Source: Candidatus Aminicenantes bacterium UBA647 (GTDB lineage Bacteria; Acidobacteriota; Aminicenantia; UBA2199). From it: DNA of 26,362 nt. Location: positions 1 through 26,362 of the forward strand of contig DBOL01000102.1 of the NCBI GenBank assembly GCA_002299555.1. Reading direction: 5' to 3'. Shown piece by piece: positions 1-8,759 of the stretch. The notes below the pieces were generated by a model. It did no database searches. It was not told the DNA's origin and saw nothing but the letters and a program-made list of their open reading frames with translations. Made by a program: the position numbers and the translations under genes. Within the stretch, counting starts at the first letter, position 1. Every line of letters begins with the position of its first letter.

Positions 1-291
1 ATGGGTTTTTGGTGTGCCAAACCCACATCTTTTGAGAATCCAATGTTTGAAGCAGATGGCAAATATTATTATGCAGTAGATCATAGCCCAAGTTATTATT
101 GGAATTCTGCTTCATGGGAAATTTCAAAAGCATTACTTCCGTTTTTACCAGAAGTTCTGGGGGGAGCAAATGCATGGGATAAGAATATAATAATTTCAAA
201 ATCCATAGAAATTCGAGAAGGAGTAATTCAAAATCCCAAAATTCTTTCATTTCAAAATCGTGAAAAAGAATATCCACACAAATTTCGTTAA
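1..291 (+). CDS. C-terminal part of an alanine dehydrogenase / N5-(carboxyethyl)ornithine synthase-type dehydrogenase (partial)
   Basis: The reading frame is open from base 1 and stops with TAA at 289-291, giving 96 residues. The visible segment has the motif AVDHSP followed by SASWEISKALLPFLPEVL, which I recognise from the C-terminal end of the alanine dehydrogenase/pyridine nucleotide transhydrogenase fold as found in N5-(carboxyethyl)ornithine synthase and Lys1-type saccharopine dehydrogenases. Those enzymes reductively couple a keto acid to an amino acid with NAD(P)H. Family members are over 300 residues, so the ATG at base 1 is most likely an internal methionine and the gene begins outside the window. 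The N-terminal catalytic region cannot be seen, so the exact substrate is open. It converges with the MBL gene across about 70 bases in which I see no clear terminator. Confidence 0.6.
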   Translation: MGFWCAKPTSFENPMFEADGKYYYAVDHSPSYYWNSASWEISKALLPFLPEVLGGANAWDKNIIISKSIEIREGVIQNPKILSFQNREKEYPHKFR

Positions 292-360
292 CTGATATTA
301 TGACGAAAAATCACATCGTATACTACCATCGTTCTGCTTAATGTGTGCCTGTGGTGTTAA

Positions 361-1248
361 TCAAGAAGGTTTTGTAAGCTTGGCGACAGCGCGAACTATA
401 GAGATCAGGTTTATATTAAAAGCTTTTTCCGGGCCTTCAACAACAGGAAGCGGAAATTCTTTCTTAAGAATGCTTTCTGACACTTCTTCAATTCCGGCAC
501 CATTTTCAAGAGCTCTGACTATTTTGTTCTTAAGATCTATTGCAGATTCAAGAGCAAGTTGGAGATGAGCTCTTACTTTCTCTTTTCCGATAATATAATT
601 GTTGTGAGGAGGGCAAAGCATTTCAGCTTCAACTTCAAGTAATTTTTTAAGGGATAATACATACGAAGTATAATCAGAAAGAAAAAGGGGTTTTATTTTT
701 TTGTTTCTCTCTAATACCCCTGCTGCATCCCCCGGGAAAAGAACTCTCTCAGGCATGAGGAGAAATGAGAGGGAACATTTTGTATGCCCCGGAGATGAAA
801 TAACTTCAAAATATCGACTATCATCAATGTTGATCTTTTCACCATCTTCTAAATAGTTGAGTTTTTTTAACTTAGGGAATATAGATTTCTCATGGATGCC
901 CAGAACATCATTAAACCTTGCGTTCATGTCTTGAATAAATGTTCTTACTTCTTCTTTTTGCAATAGTTCTATTGTTCTCTTTGAACCGGAAACAGAAGCC
1001 TTGTATTTTTTCTGCAGGAGTGGAAGTGATCCTGTGTGATCATAGTGGGAATGGGTAAGCAGAATGTGGTCAAGAAGCCTGTCTGACAATATTGATTTGA
1101 TTTTTCTGTAGATGCTCTCATCAAATGCTGAGATTGAAGTATCAATCAGAAAATTCTGTCTTCCAGTTATAAGATATAGGGGAAACATCTTTTCATGGAG
1201 AACAAAAAGATTTTCAGATAATTTTGTATAAGGTTTTTTCAGTTCCAT
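361..1248 (-). CDS. Metallo-beta-lactamase-fold hydrolase
   Basis: A 295-residue cytoplasmic-looking protein with no signal peptide. The zinc-binding signature HSHYDH is at residues 66-71. The further metal ligands expected for the fold are H155 in SSPGHTKCS, D174 in FPGDAAG and H215 in CPPHNN. This general layout resembles LACTB2-like and glyoxalase II-like hydrolases, but the natural substrate cannot be read from the sequence. The ATG start lies 3 bases after the malQ stop with only a weak AAAGAT-like ribosome site, so it is probably translated as the last gene of the htpG-malQ operon. The fold and hydrolase class are secure; the role is unknown. Confidence 0.85.
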   Translation of the reverse strand: MELKKPYTKLSENLFVLHEKMFPLYLITGRQNFLIDTSISAFDESIYRKIKSILSDRLLDHILLTHSHYDHTGSLPLLQKKYKASVSGSKRTIELLQKEEVRTFIQDMNARFNDVLGIHEKSIFPKLKKLNYLEDGEKINIDDSRYFEVISSPGHTKCSLSFLLMPERVLFPGDAAGVLERNKKIKPLFLSDYTSYVLSLKKLLEVEAEMLCPPHNNYIIGKEKVRAHLQLALESAIDLKNKIVRALENGAGIEEVSESILKKEFPLPVVEGPEKAFNINLISIVRAVAKLTKPS

Positions 1249-1251
1249 TTT

Positions 1252-2790
1252 TTATCTTTTAAAACGGCTGCAAAGAGATCTTAATTTTTTCATTCTCTCT
1301 CTGTTTAAGGAGGTACTTGTGGCTTTCCATTTCCAATTTGAACCCCCGGTTGTTCCCGGAGTGTTGAGCCTGGCATTTCCAGAGAGGCCTAGAAGATCTT
1401 GCAAAGGGATAATTGATATGTCAGCTATCGATGATATTGAAGTTTCAATAAATTTCCACAGGAAATCTTCTTCCTTCTCTATATTTAGATAAGATTTAAT
1501 ATAATCTTTCATCCCCTTTCCGGATATCTCGCTGGAAAACCACCCTTCTGATGTGTTGTTATCGTGAGTCCCGGTATAAATAACACAATTTGGATCTGAA
1601 ATGTTTTCCGGTATGTAAGGGTTATCAGGTTGTTGATCAAATGCAAATTGGAGAATTTTCATTCCCGGGAAACCGGTCTCCCTCCTTAACTCCTCTACTT
1701 TTTCAGTAATTATTCCGAGATCTTCTGCTATAATCCTGACTGATCCTGTCTCTTTATTTAAAAAATCAAAAAATCCGATTCCGGGTCCCTTCTCCCATTT
1801 TCCCGATTTACCATCAGCTGAATCCGGATCAATACTCCAATAAGACTCAAAACCTCTAAAATGGTCAATCCTTACAATATCAACCAGATCCATCACCCTT
1901 TTTATCCTATCACTCCACCAGTCATTTGTTTCTTCGTTTGCAACACCATCACTAAACCATTTATAAAGAGGGGTCCCCCATTTTTGACCACTCTCTGAAA
2001 AATAATCCGGGGGAACTCCTGAAACAGCCAAAGGTGAAAGATCTTCTGAAAATTGAAAAATTTTTGTATTAGCCCAGACATCAACACTGTCCATACCTGC
2101 ATAAATGGGAATATCCCCAATCAATAATATCTTCTTTTTTTTACAATAATCTTTTAATTTGTTCCATTGGTGCTCAAATGTGTATTGTACGAATTTAGTG
2201 AACCCTATCTCCTCTTTCATCTCAGATGTGTATTTTGCCATAGCTTCAGGATCCCGTTTTTGAATGCTTTCTTCCCAGGATCTCCAGTTAAAGGAAGTAA
2301 ACCGGATTGATAGAGCATTGAACAGGGCATAGTCATCAAGCCAGTATTTATTGTTTTGGCAGAATTGAAGAAACCGTTCATTATCCGATACGGATGAATT
2401 GTGAAGGAAGTTATTATATGCGATCCCAAGAAAACTTGAAGATTCAGCCTCAATAATATCAAAATTGATATATTCATCATTATTCTTTACTTTCAAATCA
2501 GTCAGGATATCAGATCTCATCCATGGTTCGGACTGTAGTGAAACAGGGTCTATAAAAAGATGATTCCCGGCAAAAGCAGAATATGATGAGTATGGAGAAT
2601 AGGAATATCCGGATGAAACAGGACCCAGTGGCAGTATCTGCCAATATTTCTGTCCTCCATCTGTCAGATAATCAACAAATTTAAATGCCGCTTCCCCCAG
2701 ATTTCCAATACCGAATTTTCCAGGAAGTGAGGCAATGTGAAGAAGTATGCCGCTTCCCCGTTCAAATCTCGGATGTTTATTTTTTCCCAA
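1252..2790 (-). CDS. malQ: 4-alpha-glucanotransferase (amylomaltase, GH77)
   Basis: 512 residues, normal for MalQ, which transfers 1,4-alpha-glucan segments between malto-oligosaccharides or to glucose in glycogen and maltodextrin metabolism. The N-terminus has the family phrase SGILLHIASLPGKFGIGNLG. Catalytic motifs are present: the nucleophile D309 in RIDHFRGF, the acid/base E356 in IIAEDLG and D410 in YTGTHDN. No ATG or GTG precedes the conserved N-terminus, so the best start is the TTG at 2790, inside the last codons of htpG (14-base overlap). Translation is therefore probably coupled to htpG. Pairing a chaperone with a glucanotransferase has no obvious functional logic and may simply be a shared transcript. 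Confidence 0.95.
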   Translation of the reverse strand: MGKNKHPRFERGSGILLHIASLPGKFGIGNLGEAAFKFVDYLTDGGQKYWQILPLGPVSSGYSYSPYSSYSAFAGNHLFIDPVSLQSEPWMRSDILTDLKVKNNDEYINFDIIEAESSSFLGIAYNNFLHNSSVSDNERFLQFCQNNKYWLDDYALFNALSIRFTSFNWRSWEESIQKRDPEAMAKYTSEMKEEIGFTKFVQYTFEHQWNKLKDYCKKKKILLIGDIPIYAGMDSVDVWANTKIFQFSEDLSPLAVSGVPPDYFSESGQKWGTPLYKWFSDGVANEETNDWWSDRIKRVMDLVDIVRIDHFRGFESYWSIDPDSADGKSGKWEKGPGIGFFDFLNKETGSVRIIAEDLGIITEKVEELRRETGFPGMKILQFAFDQQPDNPYIPENISDPNCVIYTGTHDNNTSEGWFSSEISGKGMKDYIKSYLNIEKEEDFLWKFIETSISSIADISIIPLQDLLGLSGNARLNTPGTTGGSNWKWKATSTSLNRERMKKLRSLCSRFKR

Positions 2791-4657
2791 TATTCTCGGC
2801 AGCTTTCAACATGATATCGTTAATCCTTTCGACCATTTCATCAAAATTGTCAAATACCCCCTCTCTCAGGATCAGGTTATCAAGGAGTTGAAGAGATATT
2901 TTTTTCAAATAGTCAGATGCAGGATCATTTTTGTGTATATTGACCAGTTGATTTATTAGCTTATGGTCCGGATTAATTTCAAAAACCCTTTTTGAAAAAG
3001 AGTATTCCTTGTTCATCATTTTCATAACCTTTTCCATCTGAACGGAAGGGCCGTCAGCCGGATTCAAAAGGATGCAGGGACTTTTGATCAGCCTTTTAGA
3101 AATTTCAATCTTTTCGATCTTATCTCCATATATAGTCTTAAGATAACCAATGAAATTATTCAGATCTTTTAGAGACCCTTCGTCCTGATCACTTTCTGCC
3201 GGTTTTTCAAGATTGATATCTGAACTCTCAATAAGTTTAAACTTGGTTTCATCATATTCTCTTAAATGTTCAAATACGAATTCATCTATCGGATCTGTGA
3301 GATAAAGCACTTCAACATCATTCTTCTTAAATATTTCAAGAGATGGGTTTTTTTCTATGGAAGCAATGTCTGAACCGGAAACATAATAGATCTCTTTTTG
3401 GGAATCTTTCATGCCCCCCTTGTACTTTTCAAAGTCTGTAAATTCATCTTTTTCTGTTTTTGAAGAAGTGAATAGCAATGTGTTTGAAAGTTTCTTTCTA
3501 TTGTCAAAGTCATTTATGATTCCTTCTTTGATATTTCTGTCAAAATTTTTCCATAGATTCAAATATTGATCGTATTGTTTACTTTTCATCCTTAACAACT
3601 CATCAATTATTTTTTTCACCAGATATTTCCGAATCTTTTCGATCTTAATATTGCTCTGAATGGATTCCCGGGATATATTCAGTGGTAATTCCATTGAGTC
3701 GACAATTCCTACAATGAATCTGAAATGTTCAGGAATAATATCCTTAGAATTTTTATCGATGAGGATTTTATTGGAGTAGAGGTCAATATTTGGGTCTTTT
3801 TTGGCAATACCATAAATTTCAAAATTTGATTTGGGGAAATAAAGGATGGAATTGAATTGAACAGGAGCGTCAGACGAGATATGGATATAGGATTCTGGAT
3901 CTTCGGATGTATTTTCAAAAAATTTGTAAAATTCAACATAGTCCTTCTTTTTAAGATTTGATTTGGGCTGTGACCAGATCGCATCTGCACTTTTGATCTC
4001 CTCGTTCTCAAGTTTGATCGGAAATTGAGAGAATTTGGAGTGTGTCTCTATAATAGACTGGATCCTGGATTTTTCAAGAAACTCTTTTTCATCATTCTTA
4101 ATTAAAAGTTCTATTCTTGTGCCTCTTGTTATGTTATCAGTTTTGTCGATAGTAAAGCTATTGTCTCCCTTTGATTTCCAAAGTAAGCTTTTACTCCCTT
4201 TTTTGTGTGATTTAGTATAGATAAAGACTTCCTCTGCCACCATAAAGCTCGAATAGAAACCTACACCGAACTTTCCAATAAGATCTACTTTCTCATCTTT
4301 TGCAAGTTTTGAAGATTTCTTGAGAAAATTTACCGCACCGGAATGAGCGATAGTTCCTATGTTATTTACAAGATCTTTTTTGCTCATTCCAATCCCGGTG
4401 TCCTCAATTATCAATTTTTTATTCTTTTTATCAATGGAAATATTTATCTCCAGCTCTAAATTGCTATCCTCGATATCCGGATCGGTTAATTGAGTGAACT
4501 TAACTTTATTTAATGCATCAATTGCATTTGAAATGAGTTCCCTAAGGAAAACTTCTTTGTGTTTGTATAATGAATAAACAAGGATATTAAGAAGTTGTTT
4601 TACTTCAGATTGAAATTCATACTTATTGTTAGTTTTTTTTGATTTGCTCTCGCCCAT
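2777..4657 (-). CDS. htpG: Molecular chaperone HtpG (Hsp90)
   Basis: 626 residues, full length for bacterial Hsp90, a cytoplasmic ATP-driven homodimeric chaperone. The N-terminal GHKL ATPase domain is intact: EVFLRELISNAIDAL (E40, N44), the adenine-contacting D86 in IIEDTGIGM, the lid segment NNIGTIAHSG and the glycine-rich IGKFGVGFYSSFMVA near 128-141. The middle domain shows PLNISRE, including the expected catalytic-loop arginine region, and a C-terminal dimerisation domain follows. The ATG at 4657 is preceded by a strong AAGGAGA site 5-6 bases upstream. It is the first gene of a minus-strand operon with malQ and the MBL hydrolase. No CIRCE inverted repeat was seen upstream. Confidence 0.98.
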   Translation of the reverse strand: MGESKSKKTNNKYEFQSEVKQLLNILVYSLYKHKEVFLRELISNAIDALNKVKFTQLTDPDIEDSNLELEINISIDKKNKKLIIEDTGIGMSKKDLVNNIGTIAHSGAVNFLKKSSKLAKDEKVDLIGKFGVGFYSSFMVAEEVFIYTKSHKKGSKSLLWKSKGDNSFTIDKTDNITRGTRIELLIKNDEKEFLEKSRIQSIIETHSKFSQFPIKLENEEIKSADAIWSQPKSNLKKKDYVEFYKFFENTSEDPESYIHISSDAPVQFNSILYFPKSNFEIYGIAKKDPNIDLYSNKILIDKNSKDIIPEHFRFIVGIVDSMELPLNISRESIQSNIKIEKIRKYLVKKIIDELLRMKSKQYDQYLNLWKNFDRNIKEGIINDFDNRKKLSNTLLFTSSKTEKDEFTDFEKYKGGMKDSQKEIYYVSGSDIASIEKNPSLEIFKKNDVEVLYLTDPIDEFVFEHLREYDETKFKLIESSDINLEKPAESDQDEGSLKDLNNFIGYLKTIYGDKIEKIEISKRLIKSPCILLNPADGPSVQMEKVMKMMNKEYSFSKRVFEINPDHKLINQLVNIHKNDPASDYLKKISLQLLDNLILREGVFDNFDEMVERINDIMLKAAENIGKK

Positions 4658-4696
4658 TTTATTCTCCTTTTGCTGATTCGATATTTTATTGATTTT

Positions 4697-4705
4697 ATTA
4701 TATCA
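4697..4705 (-). promoter_or_regulatory. Extended -10 promoter element for htpG
   Basis: On the minus strand the bases read TGATATAAT, a perfect TATAAT preceded by TGn, which is the extended -10 arrangement. No good -35 lies at 16-18 bases; a TTGACA is present but only 7 bases upstream of the hexamer, too close to act as the -35. The predicted start of transcription would leave a leader of roughly 30 bases carrying the htpG ribosome site. Sequence match only. Confidence 0.4.
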
Positions 4706-4790
4706 TTTTTGTCAAGGTAAGATCGGTATTGTTATGGACAAACAGAACAAATATGGAGCGGATACGTAAAACATGAAGGAGAAACCAGTA

Positions 4791-6302
4791 ATGTCGGGAA
4801 ATGGGAAAAGAAAAATAATTCAATTTTTGATAACATTTATACTGATTACCTCATTCACAAAAGGAGATTCAAAAGGCACTTCGTTTAACATAGGCGAGTT
4901 CTATCTTGAGGGAAGATTTGGTGTTATAGCGGAAAGATATAAAGAGCTTGATCTTGATAAAAAGAGTCTTGATTTTCAGTTACTTTACCTTGAAGCACTG
5001 ATCAGGACCGGAGAGAATGAGAGTGCCGGAAAACTTCTTGAAAAGATCAAAAAAAAAGCAGGAACCGATCCCAGGGTTTTAGTCATGGATGGGATGAGTC
5101 ATCTTTCTAAAGGAGACATTATCTCTTCTGCTGAAAGTGTCCTTTCCTTATCAAAAGAGAAATTGAGCTCTGTATCATTGATCCAACTTAGATTTTTCAT
5201 AGAGTTGTATAAGCGAAATTTCAATGCAGCCGGCTTGTTGCTTAACGCTCTGCTGGATCATAGATCGGGATTTGGGAAATCGCATCTTTATTTTCTTCTT
5301 GCTTCGGAATTCTACAGGGCATCAATGAATTTTGAAAAACTATCTTCTCTATACAGGGAAAAAATGAGGAGGACAAAGAAACGTGACAACCGGAATTATT
5401 ATTCAAATCTAAAATTGAACTTCAAGTTATACAAAAGAAAACCCGGGGGTTTTTTCAGGGCAGACACTGTAAAAGAGAGGGTGGAGATCCCTTTTGAAAG
5501 TGGAAATAAAGGAGGATTAAAAAGTGTTGTTCTAAATAAAGGGAATAAAAGATTTCGTATTCTCCTTGATACAGGAAACACTTCCGGCTGGTTGATTCAC
5601 AGCCGGGATATGAGAGGAGAACTTAAGTCGATAAGGGGGGGGCGGACAGTTATTCAGGTTGGAACAGAATCCGGCAGGCTGGATGGTTTCAATATCTTTT
5701 GCCGGACACTGAATTTTGAAGAATTTACACTTTCAGGATTGTATGGAAACTATATTCCCAAGCCTCGTCAGGATTTTTTTGATGCTAACCTGAATCCTGC
5801 CATGATAAGGAATAGGATTGTGTCTCTCGACTTTATAAATAACAAACTTATCATAAGAACCAGAGAGAGGTTTTTTACTGACATAAAAAAGGATAATGGA
5901 ATGGAAGTAATGAAGATCCCATGGTTTGGACATAAATATCCGATGATCCCGGTCATATGCAATTCAAAGAACGGCCTGGCCATAATTGAAACCGGAGCAG
6001 AGAATATTTCTATCAGTAGTGATTTTGCGTTAGAACTTGGCATTCCCCTTACAAAAAAATCAAAATATCTTTCAAACGGGAAGGTTTTTAAATACTCACT
6101 AGGCTCAGTCAATGTTCAGATCGGGAAGTATCTTTTTGTTCGTAATAAAGCAGAGGTATGGCCATTAAAACGGTTTCGGAACAATCTGGCCGGATTTGCT
6201 CCTCATGTGATCATCGGGCCTGAAGCACTAGAAGGAAAATTTATTGTCTCTTTTGTTCCGGAGGAGAATATTCTGGTATTCGAATATGAAAGAAAAAACT
6301 GA
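4791..6302 (+). CDS. Secreted TPR plus retropepsin-like (two-motif) aspartyl protease-like protein
   Basis: Start chosen at ATG 4791 because AAGGAG at 4776-4781 lies 9 bases upstream; the ATG at 4773 has no such site. The 503-residue product begins with a signal peptide (basic MSGNGKRK, then a hydrophobic stretch ending near TSFTKG). Residues of about 30-215 are helical and TPR-like. The C-terminal half has two aspartyl-protease-like repeats: LLDTGNTSGWL, with the DTG aspartate at residue 260, and AIIETGAENISIS, where the aspartate position is glutamate (residue 400). This resembles clan AA retropepsin-like proteins with duplicated domains acting outside the cytoplasm. If both motifs form one active site, the D-to-E change may alter or abolish proteolysis. 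The kinase gene downstream overlaps its end by 17 bases. The family call is inferred from motifs only. Confidence 0.65.
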   Translation: MSGNGKRKIIQFLITFILITSFTKGDSKGTSFNIGEFYLEGRFGVIAERYKELDLDKKSLDFQLLYLEALIRTGENESAGKLLEKIKKKAGTDPRVLVMDGMSHLSKGDIISSAESVLSLSKEKLSSVSLIQLRFFIELYKRNFNAAGLLLNALLDHRSGFGKSHLYFLLASEFYRASMNFEKLSSLYREKMRRTKKRDNRNYYSNLKLNFKLYKRKPGGFFRADTVKERVEIPFESGNKGGLKSVVLNKGNKRFRILLDTGNTSGWLIHSRDMRGELKSIRGGRTVIQVGTESGRLDGFNIFCRTLNFEEFTLSGLYGNYIPKPRQDFFDANLNPAMIRNRIVSLDFINNKLIIRTRERFFTDIKKDNGMEVMKIPWFGHKYPMIPVICNSKNGLAIIETGAENISISSDFALELGIPLTKKSKYLSNGKVFKYSLGSVNVQIGKYLFVRNKAEVWPLKRFRNNLAGFAPHVIIGPEALEGKFIVSFVPEENILVFEYERKN

Positions 6303-7218
6303 TCAGGAAACAATAAATTATCTCAAAGACCATGTCGAAGGAGTAGAGAAAGTGTCCATGCTTGCCGGAGATGCATCGGCAAGAAATTACTTCAGGTTAT
6401 TTAAAGAAGATGAAACAATGGTTGCTATGGTATACCCAAAAAACAATTCAGAGGAGATTATAAGGATCAGGGATCTTACCGGGAGCTATAGGGATGCAGG
6501 GTTAAATGTTCCGGAGATAGTGGGTCAGATAGGTGATACGGTACTATTGCAGGAAGATCTGGGAGACATATCCCTGCAGAATTACTTATCTGATGCTTCG
6601 GAAGAAGAAATTCTAAAAATCGGGAATGATATTAAGATCGTTTTAGAGCAATTAAAAAGTATCCCTTCAGGAAAAACCAGTTTCAAAATGGATCTTGCCA
6701 GGATGAAGTTTGAGATTAATTTTTTTATCACTAATTTTGTTGACCGATTCGTCCCATCATGGAAGAGGGGGGAAGAGTTAAGAGAAGAGATCCTGAAAAA
6801 ATTAGAGAATATAAATATAAAACCTGTTTTTGCTCACAGAGACTTCCATTCAAGAAATATTTTTATAAAGAACGACTCTCTTTACCTTATAGATTTCCAG
6901 GATTCATTGCTTGCACCAAGGTATTATGATGAAGTTTCTTTTGTGTTTGATCCTTACCTGGAACCTCAAACAGGAAAAATTATCTTCTCCTTTTTTAATG
7001 ATAAAACTAAACCTGAATTTGAACAGTTCTACCTGACGGCTTATCAGAGGAACATCAAAGCGCTGGGAACCTTTGGTTTCCAATATTTTAAAGGGAATAA
7101 AAAATTTTTCCACTCTATCAAGCCTACGATCAACAATATTAAGAGAAACATCCACTTTTCAGACACATCTCTACTCGGAGTGTTTTTTTCTTTACTTGAA
7201 AAGGAATATCAGATCTGA
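6286..7218 (+). CDS. AmgK-like sugar kinase (aminoglycoside phosphotransferase fold)
   Basis: 310 residues from the ATG at 6286, which overlaps the protease gene by 17 bases and is probably translated by coupling; the upstream in-frame codons back to 6244 have no better start. The fold is APH/choline-kinase-like: N-terminal LAGDASARNYFRL, hinge-region LLQEDLGDISL, catalytic loop AHRDFHSRN (D186) and the metal-binding LIDFQDS (D203). The GDAS.R.YFR phrase matches AmgK, the anomeric kinase for N-acetylmuramate and N-acetylglucosamine in cell-wall recycling of Gram-negative bacteria. AmgK usually pairs with the nucleotidyltransferase MurU, which is not seen here. Another small-molecule kinase of the same fold is possible. 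Confidence 0.65.
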   Translation: MKEKTDQETINYLKDHVEGVEKVSMLAGDASARNYFRLFKEDETMVAMVYPKNNSEEIIRIRDLTGSYRDAGLNVPEIVGQIGDTVLLQEDLGDISLQNYLSDASEEEILKIGNDIKIVLEQLKSIPSGKTSFKMDLARMKFEINFFITNFVDRFVPSWKRGEELREEILKKLENINIKPVFAHRDFHSRNIFIKNDSLYLIDFQDSLLAPRYYDEVSFVFDPYLEPQTGKIIFSFFNDKTKPEFEQFYLTAYQRNIKALGTFGFQYFKGNKKFFHSIKPTINNIKRNIHFSDTSLLGVFFSLLEKEYQI

Positions 7219-8744
7219 ACTTTTTCATTTCTGAACATATTTAATATCTCTTTGAAAATTCCGAAAATATAGAGTTCAGCAAAATAAAATAATACAAAAA
7301 TAGAAGTGAGAGCAAGGAATGTAAATGCTCCCCCATTTTGAAAAAAATGGACATAATTTTTCAGAATTTTAACTAAAACGGTATTAAACATGAGAAACGA
7401 AATGATCTTTAATGTAAAAATACCGATTTGTAAATGTGATCCGGCTTTGAACCTGAACCTGATATACAAAAGAGAAGATTTTATGATCCTGTTCAACAGA
7501 AAGGCCAATGAAATAATATGAATTCCCGAACTTTTAAATGATAATGCAAAAATGATGTGAAATGAAATTGATGTGATCTCGAATAGTGCCGGGAAAGTTG
7601 TGTCTTCCAGTGCAAAGAGGCTTCTGGATAAGAGTAGATCTATACAGATAAATGACATTGACAGGGCGTAATACGAAAATGCTGCAGATGTGACAAGAAT
7701 GTCCGAATGTTCAAACGCACCACGACCGAAAAGGATCGTGATTATCTCAACTCTGAAAATGAACGCCATCAATGATACAGGAAGGAAGACTGTTAGTAAC
7801 AATTTCAGGCCTGAGGATATCTTTTCTATAAATAATTCGGGATTTTTTATCAACCTTACAAACTCGGGGAAGATCACGGTCGAAAAGGGCTCAAGGATCA
7901 CAACTATCCCGAACTCCATGACCCTATAGCCGTATTGAAGAGCTGTTACACTCCCGATTGCCATTCCGGAAACTATATAATTATCAAATAGTATTCGGAA
8001 TTTTGCAAAAAATATCCCTATGATCATTGGTGCTGATAGTTTAAGAACTTTTTTTATACTTGAATTAAAACTCAGTAGTGGCGTCAACCCCCGCTTTTTT
8101 AGATACAGGATGTGTGTTGAGAGTTTTAATAGTGACCCGAGTGCGATACCGATGGCAAGAGGGGTAAGGCCTGCATCTTTATCAATAAAAGTATATAGAA
8201 TGAAGATCGAACCAATTATCTTGAACATCAGATCTCCCATTGAAGCAGGGAGAAACTTCTGGTTTGAATTGATCAAAAGGTAAGTTGAAATGGATGCGAT
8301 GATAAAGCCGATCCCTAATGAGATTATCCTTAAATATGCAATGGTTATTCCGGCGGTTTCCTGAGGGAAGCTGGAGAAATTTCTTATGATCCAGGGGGAA
8401 AAGAAGAAAATGAGCAACGAAAGGGAAAACCCGATTGTAATGAGAAAAGAAAATGCTGAATTGAAGAGTCTTTTTTTTTCTTCAGGAGTAACACTCTTAA
8501 CGTATTCAGGTAAAAGTGCCGGAGATGTGGATTCATTGAAAAAATCAAAGATTATTATGAAAACTGCAAAGGAAAAAAAATATGCATCAGATACCTCGGA
8601 TGCCCCAAATATATATGCAATAAGCAGTTTTTCAAGAAAACCGAGGAGTTTAGTGGTTAGGTGTATTGAGGAGACATAAAAAGTTTCCTTGAAAATGTTA
8701 ATCCATTTCATTAGAATGGAAACTATATCATAGTTGTCTATCAT
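7209..8744 (-). CDS. MurJ/MviN-family lipid flippase-like membrane protein
   Basis: 511 residues with about 14 hydrophobic segments, the size and pattern of the MVF branch of the MOP flippases. The first membrane region, TTKLLGFLEKLLIAYIFGAS followed by VSDAYFF, aligns with the N-terminus of MurJ, which flips lipid II for peptidoglycan synthesis. The conserved aspartate is kept (D53), but the first MurJ arginine of the central cavity is lysine (K32), the second is glutamate (E38) and the following LLRR-type arginines are absent. It may therefore be a divergent MurJ or a relative moving another polyprenyl-linked sugar. The start is uncertain: ATG 8744 or ATG 8711, neither with a good ribosome site. 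Its 3' end overlaps the kinase gene tail-to-tail by 10 bases. Confidence 0.75.
   Translation of the reverse strand: MIDNYDIVSILMKWINIFKETFYVSSIHLTTKLLGFLEKLLIAYIFGASEVSDAYFFSFAVFIIIFDFFNESTSPALLPEYVKSVTPEEKKRLFNSAFSFLITIGFSLSLLIFFFSPWIIRNFSSFPQETAGITIAYLRIISLGIGFIIASISTYLLINSNQKFLPASMGDLMFKIIGSIFILYTFIDKDAGLTPLAIGIALGSLLKLSTHILYLKKRGLTPLLSFNSSIKKVLKLSAPMIIGIFFAKFRILFDNYIVSGMAIGSVTALQYGYRVMEFGIVVILEPFSTVIFPEFVRLIKNPELFIEKISSGLKLLLTVFLPVSLMAFIFRVEIITILFGRGAFEHSDILVTSAAFSYYALSMSFICIDLLLSRSLFALEDTTFPALFEITSISFHIIFALSFKSSGIHIISLAFLLNRIIKSSLLYIRFRFKAGSHLQIGIFTLKIISFLMFNTVLVKILKNYVHFFQNGGAFTFLALTSIFVLFYFAELYIFGIFKEILNMFRNEKVQI
8689..8717 (+). promoter_or_regulatory. Promoter for the dicarboxylate/amino acid symporter
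   Basis: TTGAAA (8689-8694), a 17-base spacer and TAGAAT (8712-8717) form a good vegetative-type promoter, placed inside the 5' end of the divergent flippase gene and leaving a leader of about 36 bases. An inverted repeat, TCCATT / AATGGA (8702-8707 and 8715-8720), overlaps the -10 and is placed where a repressor would act. Confidence 0.55.
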
Positions 8745-8759
8745 TCTAAAGGAGGATTA

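Noticed and set aside
8386..8679. 97-codon plus-strand frame inside the MurJ-like gene, and similar frames at 8020 and 7690
   Set aside because: They are shadows of the flippase coding sequence; low-complexity translations with no start signals.
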